Origin: Thraustochytrium sp. TN22
Taxonomy: Eukaryota; Sar; Bigyra; Thraustochytrida; Thraustochytriidae
Assembly (NCBI GenBank): GCA_013306675.1
Contig: JABLUY010000138.1
Location: forward strand, 35,664 to 99,663
Length of the DNA: 64,000 nucleotides
Direction of reading: 5' to 3'
Shown here piece by piece: positions 48,037 through 57,056 of this stretch (positions are counted from its first letter, which is position 1; each line of letters begins with the position of its first letter). A program made the position numbers and the translations under genes. Under the pieces are notes generated by a model. The model worked only from the letters and a program-made list of their open reading frames with translations, did no database searches and had not been told where the DNA came from.

Positions 48037-49662
48037 ATGAGAAAGGCGCTGATCAAGCTCGCGGCCGCGCTGGGCGTGGCCGAGCTGTTTCGGAGGGTGG
48101 TGCGCTTCGCTGCCTTTACATGGCGAACGCACAGGCACTTGCTGCAGCTGCCGCAGCTGTCGAACGACCCGAAGCGCGAGCACCCTTGGCTCGGGTGGCT
48201 CGCGTCCGAGACCTTCCTCGAGGGACTCCCGGTCAACTCGAACAGCTGGCGCGTGCGACTCATCCGTGGGCTGCGACTCGCGCTGGAGAGAGACCCGGAG
48301 CTGCGCAGGAAGGGCGTGCTCAACGTGTGGCTCGTCAATTCGACAATCGCACGCACAGTGCCCAACACCATGGGTCTCGTCCTTGTGCACGGCGCAGACG
48401 AGATCCGCGAGCTCCTGTCGGCCAAGAACCTGGACGTTGCCGTCAAAGGCGAGAGCTACGAGATTGCGGGTCCCCTGATGGGCCGCAGCGTGCTGTCCGC
48501 GAACGGCGAGGAGTGGCACAAGCAGCGCGTCGTCCTTGATCGCGGCTTCGCGGATGAGGTCCTTCGCAGCAAGATGGGCGCCGCGACCGCGTCTATGCGC
48601 CAGCTCGTGGCCAAGCTGCAGGGCGTGGCGGAGCGGGTCGAGACCTTCGAAGCCGGCGAGGAGCTAGCCAAGCTGACCATGGACATCATCGGGAACTTTG
48701 CCTTCTCGTACGAGTTTGGCTGCGTCGCAGCGACGGACGAGGTGGAGCTGCACGAGAGCTTCAAGACCATCATGGACACGCTGTGCGACCGCACCTTCGT
48801 GCCGATGCTGCATCGACTGCGCTGGATGCCCATGGAAGCGAACCGCCGCTTCGACCGTGCCATCGCGAGCCTGCGAGCCCACGTACGCGCCATTCTGGAG
48901 AAGCGCGAGGCGGAACCACGGTCGCCGGACGCTGGGCCCCGCGATCTCCTGGACGTGATGCTGCAGGCGAAGATGCCGCGGCAGCAGATCGAGGACAACG
49001 TCCAGACGATGCTTTTCGCAGGCCACGACACGACGGCGAGCACGCTCGCGATGGCGCTCTATCATATAGCGGAGGATCGCAACGGCTTGGTGGATCGACT
49101 GCACCAGGAGATTGCGACTGTGGTGGGCGCCGACTGGGATGCGGATCCCAGCTTCGACGACCTCCAGAAGCTCCGCCTCATGGACGCCTTCATCCTCGAG
49201 GTGCTGCGGCTGCACCCGCCCTCTGGCGCTGGGAGAAGGCTGCTCAAGGACACGCGCATCGGTGGCTACGTTCTGCCGCGCGGCATAGACGTGGGCATCC
49301 TGCCCAATTTTGCGCAGCGAGACCCTGCCGAATATGAGCGGCCGAACGAGTGCCTCCCTGACCGCTGGCTCGCGCGCCTCGACAAGGACAAGCTGCCGCT
49401 CAAGAGCGAGGTCACCGTGCTGAGTCGCCGGTTCGCCCTTTTCCCCTTCAGTTTGGGAGCTCGGAATTGCGCGGGCCGAAGCTTGGCGGCAAACCTCGAG
49501 CTTAAGCTCGCGCTCGTCAAGCTCCTCCAGAACTTTGACTTTGAGCACCACCCAGGGCCAGACTTTCAGGAGGACCCGATCATCTGCCTCACATTCAATC
49601 CGTGCCCCATCCACTTGCGGCCGATCCGGCGCGAGCCCGCCCAGCAGGCCGACCAGCCTTGA
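48037..49662 (+). CDS. Cytochrome P450, array member 5 (subgroup B)
   Basis: 541 residues from the ATG at 48037 (MRKALIKLAAALGVAELF). The N-terminus is five residues shorter before the hinge than in member 4. I-helix AGHDTT (A328), then STLAMALYHIAEDR; ExxR from E388; PPSGAGRRLLKD replaces PPAGFTRRLLKD next to the K-helix, a change likely to affect the active site. Heme loop FSLGARNCAG with Cys478, where the usual Val is Ala. Shares the long identical tract with member 4. Confidence 0.93.
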   Translation: MRKALIKLAAALGVAELFRRVVRFAAFTWRTHRHLLQLPQLSNDPKREHPWLGWLASETFLEGLPVNSNSWRVRLIRGLRLALERDPELRRKGVLNVWLVNSTIARTVPNTMGLVLVHGADEIRELLSAKNLDVAVKGESYEIAGPLMGRSVLSANGEEWHKQRVVLDRGFADEVLRSKMGAATASMRQLVAKLQGVAERVETFEAGEELAKLTMDIIGNFAFSYEFGCVAATDEVELHESFKTIMDTLCDRTFVPMLHRLRWMPMEANRRFDRAIASLRAHVRAILEKREAEPRSPDAGPRDLLDVMLQAKMPRQQIEDNVQTMLFAGHDTTASTLAMALYHIAEDRNGLVDRLHQEIATVVGADWDADPSFDDLQKLRLMDAFILEVLRLHPPSGAGRRLLKDTRIGGYVLPRGIDVGILPNFAQRDPAEYERPNECLPDRWLARLDKDKLPLKSEVTVLSRRFALFPFSLGARNCAGRSLAANLELKLALVKLLQNFDFEHHPGPDFQEDPIICLTFNPCPIHLRPIRREPAQQADQP

Positions 49663-49989
49663 GACCACAGGTTGCGCACCAAGCAAAAGCTCCATTGACG
49701 TCAATGGTCATGATGAGCGAGCTCATGGTGAGAGACGACTATCAGGCAAGGAAAATTCACCCAACTTTGAAAGGCAATGATCCCATTTGGGTCAGTGACT
49801 GGTGAGCGCGCCGGAAGATGATCCAAACGGGGCGAGGATCCCCCCTCACCAAAAGTTGGGCGCCACGGTCGGCGCGCCACTTTGCACTCGCTCCGGACGC
49901 CTCCGCACTTGCAGGCTTTCATACTCCGGCATCCTCCGGCGCTCGTCGTTGTCACCAGCGGCGGCGCGGCGGCAGCGTTCGCGCCGCAA
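49663..49989. other. Intergenic region after P450-5
   Basis: No gene. Includes a short CATTGACGTCAATGG palindrome at 49692-49706 (TGACGTCA core, the consensus of CREB/ATF-type bZIP sites); whether it is used cannot be told from sequence. Confidence 0.5.
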
Positions 49990-50670
49990 AAATTCTCGTG
50001 TCCACCACGAAGGTGCCCAGGCTTGCGGTCGTGCTGGGCGCGGTCGAGGCGGTTTCGCCGCCTTCACGTGAAGAACCTGCTGGTTCATGTGGCGGCTACC
50101 GGAGCTGCCGAACACGCGAGCCACCGTGGCTCGGCTGGGTCACGTCTGAAAGCTTGCTCAGGGCCTTGCTCGTGAACGCAGAAAGTCTGCGCGTGCGACT
50201 CGTGCGTGGGCTGCGACGTGCGATCCGGGGTTGCGCAAGAAAGATGTGGCTTATCAACCCGAGGATCACAAACGGCGTGCCCAACACCATGAACATGGTG
50301 CACGGCGTGCATGGAGCGTGGGAGCTCCTTAGGCAAAAAAACACTGAACTACCTCGCCAGGGGCCAGAGCTACGGTATCGGACCCATGCTCATGGGCCGC
50401 AAGGTGGTCTCCACGCACGGTCAAAAGCGGCACGCGCAGCGAAGTGGCGAAGTGGGGTGAGACCTTTGCGGCCGGCGAGGAGCTGGCCAAATAAACCATG
50501 GACATCATCGACAACTTCGCATTCTCACACGAATTAGCTGCGTCGCCACAGACGAAGGTTTCAAGAGACGATCCTCAGCACGCTGTGCTACCGCTCCTCC
50601 ATGCCGACGTTGCACCATCTGCGCTGGACCCCTGTGTCAGCGGACGGCCGCACCGTGGCGAGCTTGCGCC
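49990..50670 (+). pseudogene. Truncated, frameshifted P450 pseudogene (N-terminal half)
   Basis: Alignable to the first half of subgroup B genes: a decayed start and anchor (GTCGTGCTGGGCGCGGTCGA), the hinge region CGGAGCTGCCGAAC, PWLGWVTSE, a copy of the VPNTM segment, MGRK, and CCATGGACATCATCGACAAC corresponding to MDIIGNF. It contains several frameshifts, in-frame stops (for example AAATAAACC before the MDII segment) and deletions, and ends before the I-helix. No heme-binding part exists. It separates the subgroup B block from the last two subgroup A genes. Confidence 0.88.
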
Positions 50671-51017
50671 TATCTACTATGGTAACGCGATTTCGTCGGC
50701 TCGCGACTCTGCCCTGCCAGCCCAGCTGCCATTGGCACCCCTTGGTTTCCTCCCGAGTCCTCTGCACGCCGACCTGCAATCTTGCTAACTTAACTTTGCA
50801 CGGCCGGGCCTGCCTGCAGTGCCAGTGCAGTGCAAGTTGCTGCTGCCGGTACAAGCGAATCGGAGGACCCCTTGATTGCGGTTCTGGTAGTAGTCCGGCC
50901 CGTGGCCGAACTTGGAACCTGCCACGCGTCGAAGAGTGCATATCCCAAATTCATCGCCGCCTCCTTGGCGCTGTCGCTCCCAGCTCGGCCGAGCGCGCCC
51001 CCGATACCTCGGGCAGG
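50671..51017. other. Upstream region of P450-6
   Basis: No gene. Parts match the region before P450-7 (CATTGGCACCCCTTGGTTTC against CACTGGCACCCCTCAGTTTC, and the last 55 bases before the ATG almost exactly). The duplicated unit therefore included the promoter. Confidence 0.65.
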
Positions 51018-52664
51018 ATGGCGCGCGAGAGGCTGCGCACGATGCTACGTCTGGCGTTTGCGCTTGGGCTGGCGGCGACGCTGCGGCGCGTGGCTCGCTT
51101 CCTGGCGTACGTGCTGCGCACGTACCGGCGGCTGCTGCTGCTGCCGGAGTTGCCCAACGACCCGAAGCGCGAGCACCCGTGGCTCGGCTGGATCGCATCC
51201 GAGACCTTCCTGCAGGGCCTGCCCATTGATGCCGACAGCTGGCGCGTGCGCCTCATGGGCGGCGTGCGGAGGCTCATGGAGGAGAACCCCGACCTGCGCA
51301 AGGAAGGCGTCTTTACCCTGTGGTTCATGAACACGCAGCTCGCGCACCGCGTGCCCAACACCAACGCCTTTGTCGTCGTGCACGGCGCCGCGGAGGTGCG
51401 CGAGCTGCTCTCGGCCAAGAACCTCGACAACCTGGCCAAGGGCCAGGCGTACGAGATGTGCGGGCCTCTCTTCGGCCGCAGTGTGCTGAGCACCTCGGGC
51501 CCCGAGTGGCACGACCAGCGGCTCATCCTGGACCACGGCTTCACGGACGACCTGCTGCGCAGCAAGCTGGGCGCCGCGACCGAGTCGGTGCGCCAGTTTG
51601 TGGACAAGATGCACAAGGTGGCGGCCGTGGAGGGTCAGACCTTTGACGCGAGCGAGGAGACGCTCAAGCTGACCATGGACGTCCTGGGCAAGTTTGCCTT
51701 CTCGTACGACTTTGGCAGCCTGGTGGCGACCGACGAGAGCGACGCGCCGCTGTACGCGAGCTTCCGCACGATCCTCAGCGAGCTCAATTACCGCGTCTTC
51801 TTCCCGATCTTCCACTATATGCGGAACCTGCCGCTGCCGTCGAACCGGCGCTTCGACAAGGCGCTGGCGTCGATGCGCAACCACGTGCAGAAGCTGATCC
51901 GTGAGCGCAAGGCAGAGAAGCGCCCCGCGGACGCTGCGCCGCGTGATCTCCTGGACGCCATGCTGCACACGACACTGCCTGGCACGGACCACAAGCTGAC
52001 GCCGCGGCAGGTGGACGAGAACTTGCACACAATGCTCTTCGCCGGCCACGACACGACGGCCAACACGCTCACCATGGCGCTCTACCTGTTGGCCGAGGAT
52101 CGCACAGGCATCGTGGGCCGTCTCCGCGAGGAGTTCGAGGCTGTCATGGGCAAGGACCGCAACGTCGACCCGACCTTTGACGACCTGCAGGAGCTGCGTC
52201 TGCTGGACGCCGTCCTCGTGGAGGTGATGCGCCTCTACCCTGCGGCAATCTTCACGCGGCGCCCGCTCAAGGATCTTCAGATCGGCAAGTACATCATCCC
52301 GCGCGATTCCGAAATCATGGTCACGCCGAACCTGACCCAGCGCGACCCGGCCCACTTTGATCGTCCCAACGACTTTGTGCCGGACCGCTGGCTCGAGCGC
52401 ATCACCAAGGACAGCTTGCCGCTCAAGGCCGAGATCACCGTGCTCAGCCGCCAATATGCCTTGCTGCCCTTTGGCCTGGGCGCTCGCAACTGCGTCGGCC
52501 GCAGCCTCGCATCCAATCTCGAGCTCAAGCTCGCGCTCGTCAAGCTCCTCCAGAACTTCGACTTCGTCCACCACCCGGGGCCCGACTTCCAGGAGGACCC
52601 CATCATTTGGATCACGCTCAACCCGTGCCCTGTGCATTTGCGGCCCGTACCGCGCGCTCCGTAG
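51018..52664 (+). CDS. Cytochrome P450, array member 6 (subgroup A)
   Basis: 548 residues from the ATG at 51018 (MARERLRTMLRLAFALGLAA); the open frame extends far upstream but only through spacer and relic sequence. Anchor helix, LPELPNDP hinge, I-helix AGHDTT (A342), ExxR E402/R405 in EVMRLYP, FVPDRW, heme loop FGLGARNCVG with Cys492. It keeps the subgroup A TLPGTDHKL loop before the I-helix. Nearly identical to member 7 in the middle third (two differences in 454 bases). Differences concentrate after the K-helix (AAIFTRRPLKDLQIGKYIIP). Confidence 0.93.
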   Translation: MARERLRTMLRLAFALGLAATLRRVARFLAYVLRTYRRLLLLPELPNDPKREHPWLGWIASETFLQGLPIDADSWRVRLMGGVRRLMEENPDLRKEGVFTLWFMNTQLAHRVPNTNAFVVVHGAAEVRELLSAKNLDNLAKGQAYEMCGPLFGRSVLSTSGPEWHDQRLILDHGFTDDLLRSKLGAATESVRQFVDKMHKVAAVEGQTFDASEETLKLTMDVLGKFAFSYDFGSLVATDESDAPLYASFRTILSELNYRVFFPIFHYMRNLPLPSNRRFDKALASMRNHVQKLIRERKAEKRPADAAPRDLLDAMLHTTLPGTDHKLTPRQVDENLHTMLFAGHDTTANTLTMALYLLAEDRTGIVGRLREEFEAVMGKDRNVDPTFDDLQELRLLDAVLVEVMRLYPAAIFTRRPLKDLQIGKYIIPRDSEIMVTPNLTQRDPAHFDRPNDFVPDRWLERITKDSLPLKAEITVLSRQYALLPFGLGARNCVGRSLASNLELKLALVKLLQNFDFVHHPGPDFQEDPIIWITLNPCPVHLRPVPRAP

Positions 52665-53209
52665 GGCATTGCAGAAGCTTGTCAGACGCACAAGTCGGCA
52701 CCGCTTTGCATGAAGCCGCCTATGCGAGCGCAGCTCACGAGTTGTGTGAAGCCTGACTCATCAGGGAGGGTGTATGCCGAAAGCGCCAGGCATAAATAGG
52801 GCCAGGCAAGCAAGCCGCGCCAGCCTCATGTATCGAAGTTTGCTTGTGTGGCTGTCTGCCACCATCTTCACTAGCAGCGAGCACGCGTACCAGCCAGCTC
52901 AGGCTAACGTTGCTCCCACCAACCAGTTGCACCTCCCACTGCACTGGCACCCCTCAGTTTCGTTTCGAGTCCCATCTTCAAGTTGCATGCCGAAAGCCGA
53001 GGGCCCCCTGACTGCGATTCTTGCGCGGCGGCCCTCCCCAACCTGGTACTTCACCGCCGTGCTGTGCAAGAGTGGCCAGGCCAAGAGTGTGCCCGTGCAA
53101 GAGCCGCGACATTTCAACGACAGCAGGACGCCAGATCGCAATCTCCATCGCATCCTCCGGCGCTGTCGCTCGCAGCTCGGCCGAGCGCGCCCCCGATACC
53201 TCGGGCAGC
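52665..53209. other. Intergenic region, P450-6 to P450-7
   Basis: No gene. Contains a TATA-like ATAAATAGGG at 52792-52801 and, towards the P450-7 start, sequence homologous to the P450-6 promoter. Confidence 0.6.
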
Positions 53210-54859
53210 ATGGCGCGCGAGAGGCTGCGCACGTTGCTGCGGCTGGCGGCGGCCCTCGGGCTGGCGGTGGCGCTGCGGCGCATGGCTCGCCTCCTGGCGT
53301 ACGTGCTGCGCTCGTACCGGCGGCTGCTGCTGCTGCCGGAGTTGCCCAACGACCCGAAGCGCGAGCACCCGTGGCTCGGCTGGATCGCATCCGAGACCTT
53401 TCTGCAGGGCCTGCCCATTGATGCCGACAGCTGGCGCGTGCGTATCATGGGCGGCGTGCGGAAACTCATGGAGGAGAACCCCGACCTGCGCAAGGAGGGC
53501 GTCTTTACCCTGTGGTTCATGAACACGCAGCTCGCGCACCGCGTGCCCAACACCATGGCCCTTGTCGTCGTGCACGGCGCCGCGGAGGTGCGCGAGCTGC
53601 TCTCGGCCAAGAACCTCGACAACCTGGCCAAGGGCCAGGCGTACGAGATGTGCGGGCCTCTCTTCGGCCGCAGCGTGCTGAGTACCTCGGGCCCTGAGTG
53701 GCACGACCAGCGGCTCATCCTGGACCACGGCTTCACGGACGACCTGCTGCGCAGCAAGCTGGGCGCCGCGACCGAGTCGGTGCGCCAGTTTGTGGACAAG
53801 ATGCACAAGGTGGCGGCCGTGGAGGGTCAGACCTTTGACGCGAGCGAGGAGACGCTCAAGCTGACCATGGACGTCCTGGGCAAGTTTGCCTTCTCGTACG
53901 ACTTTGGCAGCCTGGTGGCGACCGACGAGAGCGACGCGCCGCTGCACGCGAGCTTCCGCACGATCCTCAGCGAGCTCAATTACCGCGTCTTCTTCCCGAT
54001 CTTCCACTATATGCGGAACCTGCCGCTGCCGTCGAACCGGCGCTTTGACAAGGCGCTGGCGTCGATGCGCAACCACGTGCAGAAGCTGATCCGTGAGCGC
54101 AAGGCAGAGAAGCGCCCCGCGGACGCTGCGCCGCGTGATCTCCTGGACGTCATGCTGCACACGACAGTGCCTGGCACAGACCGCAAGCTGACGCCGCGGC
54201 AGGTGGACGAGAACTTGCACACCATGCTCTTCGCCGGCCACGACACGACGGCCAACACGCTCACCATGGCGCTCTACCTGTTGGCCGAGGATCGCACGGG
54301 CATCGTGGACCGTCTCCGCGAGGAGTTCGAGGCCGTCTTGGGCAAGGACCGCGAGGTCGACCCGACCTTTGACAACCTGCAGCAGCTGCATCTGCTGGAC
54401 GCCGTCCTCGTGGAGGTGATGCGCCTCTACCCTGCGGCTGCCTTCACGCGGCGCGCGCTCAAGGATCTCCAGATCGGCAAGCACGTCATTCCGCGAGACG
54501 CTGAGATCTTCATCTGGCCGAACATCACCCAGCGCGACCCAGCCTACTTTGATCGTCCCAACGACTTTGTGCCGGACCGCTGGCTCGAGCGCATCACCAA
54601 GGACAACTTGCCGCTCAAGACCGAGATCACCGTGCTCAGCCGCCACCATGCCTTGTTGCCCTTTAGCCTGGGCGCTCGCAACTGCGTCGGCCGCAGCCTT
54701 GCAGCCAATCTCGAGCTCAAGCTCGCGCTCGTCAAGCTCCTCCAGAACTTCGACTTCGTCCACCACCCGGGGCCCGACTTTCAGGTGGATCCCATCATTT
54801 GGATCACGCTCAACCCATGCCCTATCCACCTTGAGCCGCGCCTTCGGGGCGCCAAGTGA
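53210..54859 (+). CDS. Cytochrome P450, array member 7 (subgroup A)
   Basis: 549 residues from the ATG at 53210 (MARERLRTLLRLAAALGLAV). I-helix AGHDTT (A342), ExxR from E402, FVPDRW, heme loop FSLGARNCVG with Cys492; all catalytic features intact. It is the last member of the array. Compared with member 6 the region after the K-helix reads AAAFTRRALKDLQIGKHVIP and EIFIWPNITQ, so the substrate-facing loop differs although the rest is nearly the same. The C-terminus (HLEPRLRGAK) has diverged from the HLRPxPR end of the other members. Confidence 0.93.
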   Translation: MARERLRTLLRLAAALGLAVALRRMARLLAYVLRSYRRLLLLPELPNDPKREHPWLGWIASETFLQGLPIDADSWRVRIMGGVRKLMEENPDLRKEGVFTLWFMNTQLAHRVPNTMALVVVHGAAEVRELLSAKNLDNLAKGQAYEMCGPLFGRSVLSTSGPEWHDQRLILDHGFTDDLLRSKLGAATESVRQFVDKMHKVAAVEGQTFDASEETLKLTMDVLGKFAFSYDFGSLVATDESDAPLHASFRTILSELNYRVFFPIFHYMRNLPLPSNRRFDKALASMRNHVQKLIRERKAEKRPADAAPRDLLDVMLHTTVPGTDRKLTPRQVDENLHTMLFAGHDTTANTLTMALYLLAEDRTGIVDRLREEFEAVLGKDREVDPTFDNLQQLHLLDAVLVEVMRLYPAAAFTRRALKDLQIGKHVIPRDAEIFIWPNITQRDPAYFDRPNDFVPDRWLERITKDNLPLKTEITVLSRHHALLPFSLGARNCVGRSLAANLELKLALVKLLQNFDFVHHPGPDFQVDPIIWITLNPCPIHLEPRLRGAK

Positions 54860-55443
54860 GTGAGACTATCTTGAACGAGCAAGGGCTCGCTTTGAAGTTT
54901 GCACGTCGCAGAGCGGCAGAGGGCGGGCACAAGGATAAGTGAGTAAAGTTAGTTGAAGTGCTACCACCATCCACCATCGTGGCACACCAGGCCAAAGCCA
55001 ATAACTTATCAGCCAAGTTTTCACGCTCATGCTCAGCTTGTCTGCGGGTTTGTGCGGGCTGGGCAATGCCTGGCCGACAGGAACTCTGAAGCTGAAGAGT
55101 ACGCCGCGGCGCAGACACGGCCTCGCGGGCCAAACCCAGACTGCCAGTGGCCGCCGAACAACGTAGCATACCTCCTGGTAACTGGCTGTACAAGTACCTC
55201 CAGCCGCAACCTGCGCATTTGATGCTGAGCCTGGCTCATGCTGTACTAGGCTGTCTAGCCAAGCTAGCTAGCTCTCACTGAGAGAGCTACTAAGGAGGAA
55301 AGTTCTCGTTGATCGTATTGTGGCCCGGCACGCGCCCAGCGTCCCCGGATCTCGGATCTCGCCAGGGAGCAGCGCGGAGCAGCAAAGCCCTATCGGTTCC
55401 GTGATTGCGAACAAGGCGTGGCAAAGCGCGGCAAGGCGGCACG
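54860..55443. other. Intergenic region, P450-7 to DUF4336 gene
   Basis: No gene seen. CTAGCTAGCTAG-type motif at about 55260-55272 and a GAGGAAAGTT stretch lie upstream of the next start. Confidence 0.55.
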
Positions 55444-56352
55444 ATGGCGAGCGTCCTCCTCAAGGGCGTGGCGGCTCTAGCCGGCGCGCAGGCCGCGGCG
55501 CTCCTAGGCTTCTACTTGGCGCCGCGTGACATCAAGAGGAAGATCGTCATGGCCACCGTGCTGCATGAGGGCGACCCGGAGCTCAAAACCACGCGCACGT
55601 ACGAGAGCAAGGACGCAGTGCTGCCGCACGGCCCGCTGCGCCAGGTGGCGCCCAACGTGTGGGTCGTGGCCGGCACGCTACCGCAACCGGGGCCCAAGTT
55701 CACGCGCAACATGACTGTGTGGCGCAAGCCCGACAGCAACAAGCTCGTCGTGCACTCGCCCGTGTGCCTGGACGCCGCGACGCGCGCTGAGCTGGAGGGC
55801 CTGGGGGAGGTGTCCTGCGTCCTTACTCCGTCGAGGCATCACCGCCTCGACGAGTACGCCTACCGTATGGCCTACCCAAAGGCGACCTTTGCATGTCCTG
55901 CGGCCATGGCGGCGCAGCTCACCGGCTGCAAGACCACCTTCTCCACCACCTCCGAGCAGGCCGCCGAAGACATGGGCTTCTCCGCGCTCGCGCATCCCGA
56001 GTACGGCCAGTTCAACGAACTGGCTTTTCTCTTCCCCGTTGAGCATGACGCGGCTGGCCGCCAGGTCGCCGTCTTCAACGACTTGCTCTTCAATCTGGAC
56101 CCCAACACCTCTGACTTTCTCACCTGGCTCATTGGCTCCGCCTGCGGATTCGGCATGACCGCTATGGGCCGTCTCATCTGCAGAGACCTCGGCAAGATGC
56201 GACGCTGGTTCCAGGCCAACTTCATGAAGGATGACGAGCTTATGCTCACAGCGATTGTCGTCGCTCACGGCGACATTGTTCAAGGCGAGGACCTGCCTCA
56301 CGCACTCACGAAGGCATTGCGCTCCATGACGACCTACCCGCTGGACGACTAG
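55444..56352 (+). CDS. DUF4336-like protein (metallo-beta-lactamase-fold relative)
   Basis: 302 residues from the ATG at 55444 (MASVLLKGVAALAGAQAAAL), which begins a hydrophobic, Ala-rich N-terminus usable as a signal or membrane anchor. The central part has the DUF4336 pattern: VAPNVWVVAGT, MTVWR, KLVVHSPVCLD, LGEVSCVLTPSRHHRLDEYA, YPKATFACP. These correspond to the first strands and the HxxH-like region of a metallo-beta-lactamase fold, but only one HH pair is kept (HHRLDEY), so metal binding is uncertain. The C-terminal helices end in a conserved-looking VAHGDIV. The biochemical function of DUF4336 is not known to me. Confidence 0.68.
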   Translation: MASVLLKGVAALAGAQAAALLGFYLAPRDIKRKIVMATVLHEGDPELKTTRTYESKDAVLPHGPLRQVAPNVWVVAGTLPQPGPKFTRNMTVWRKPDSNKLVVHSPVCLDAATRAELEGLGEVSCVLTPSRHHRLDEYAYRMAYPKATFACPAAMAAQLTGCKTTFSTTSEQAAEDMGFSALAHPEYGQFNELAFLFPVEHDAAGRQVAVFNDLLFNLDPNTSDFLTWLIGSACGFGMTAMGRLICRDLGKMRRWFQANFMKDDELMLTAIVVAHGDIVQGEDLPHALTKALRSMTTYPLDD

Positions 56353-56540
56353 CTAGCTAGCTAGAGAGACTCGCCAGAGCCACTTCGTCACCATGGAGGC
56401 GCGGTCCCGTCACAGTGATCCTGCTCGCTCGTCGACAAGCGCGCCGCGTACGCGATATGATGCACGTGACCGCCCTTCGTTTTCGCAATTTGATTCACGA
56501 AATACTGTCAATGATCCACTGAGTACAAGCATCGAGTCGC
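56353..56540. other. Short spacer after the DUF4336 gene
   Basis: No gene. Starts with a (TAGC)n run overlapping the DUF4336 stop (56349-56364). Confidence 0.5.
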
Positions 56541-56708
56541 ATGCACGACACCGCGTCGGACGTCGGCAGCGACGAGGAGGAGCTTGAGCCCGAGCTTTAC
56601 GAAGATGCCGCCGACGAACTCGAGGACCAAAGAAGGCAGAACGTTTCCGCACCACGCCGCACCACTCTCTTGATTTTGCTCTGTTTGTCGTTGGCTTTCA
56701 GTCAGTGA
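56541..56708 (+). CDS. Possible 55-residue acidic, hydrophobic-tailed small protein
   Basis: A short frame from ATG 56541 to TGA 56706-56708. The first 30 residues are strongly acidic (SDEEELEPELYEDAADELED), a basic patch RR...RR follows, and the end is hydrophobic (TTLLILLCLSLAF), the layout of a small tail-anchored protein. It ends 40 bases from the tRNA gene on the other strand. The C-terminal part overlaps a pyrimidine-rich GGCTTTCAG that could instead be a splice acceptor, so this may be noise or one exon of something longer. Confidence 0.25.
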   Translation: MHDTASDVGSDEEELEPELYEDAADELEDQRRQNVSAPRRTTLLILLCLSLAFSQ

Positions 56709-56736
56709 GCGGCCCGGTGACTGACAGTGAGCGCCG

Positions 56737-56748
56737 AAAAAAAAAAAA
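56737..56748 (-). terminator. RNA polymerase III terminator of the tRNA gene
   Basis: Twelve consecutive A on the plus strand, that is T12 on the tRNA strand, directly after the discriminator base. A T-run longer than four is the standard Pol III stop. Confidence 0.85.
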
Positions 56749-56850
56749 TACTCCGAGCGGGTTTCGATCACGCGACTTGCAGGGCATTAAGCAGTCAGAC
56801 TAATCCGACTGCTTGTAAACCTACCACTCTACCAACTGAGTTATCGAAGC
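56749..56850 (-). tRNA. tRNA-Val (anticodon UAC) with a 29-nt intron
   Basis: Folded by hand. Acceptor stem GCTTCGA / TCGGAGT with a G1-U72 wobble pair and A73; D-stem ACTC / GAGT with loop AGTTGGTA; anticodon stem GTAGG / CCTGC; anticodon loop TTTACAC with TAC at 34-36; T-arm GCGTG-ATCGAAA-CCCGC. The A-box (TAACTCAGTTGG) and B-box (GATCGAAACC) are good. The intron lies between positions 37 and 38, the standard site, and contains an 11-bp hairpin with TTAG loop. Odd points: A54 instead of T54, as in eukaryotic initiator tRNA, and a T52-C62 mismatch. The mature length would be 73 nt before CCA. The Val assignment rests on the anticodon and A73. Confidence 0.72.
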
Positions 56851-57056
56851 AAAAGAGCCGTCACCTCCGGCGCTGCCAAGGGGTGCAAGGGCGTTTATGA
56901 GCGAGCTGAGTCGCGCGCCACGGAGAGCACCCGCAAGCAGGTCAGGGTGAAGGACGACTTGAAGGTGTTGCAGGAAACGGGAAACGAGCGTGTCAAGCTT
57001 GTAGTCTGTCTTTTTTATTAACTTTTCTTTTGCCTACCGGTATGTCATGAGCATCA

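Noticed and set aside
50601-51017. 139-codon N-terminal extension of P450-6
   Set aside because: It runs through the preceding pseudogene and a promoter duplicated before P450-7; the ATG at 51018 agrees with P450-7.
53114-54829. 571-codon open frame on the minus strand opposite P450-7, and a similar 548-codon one opposite P450-6 (51045-52691)
   Set aside because: They mirror the P450 coding frames; the high GC at third positions leaves the antisense frame open. No domain is recognisable and the sense genes are unmistakable.
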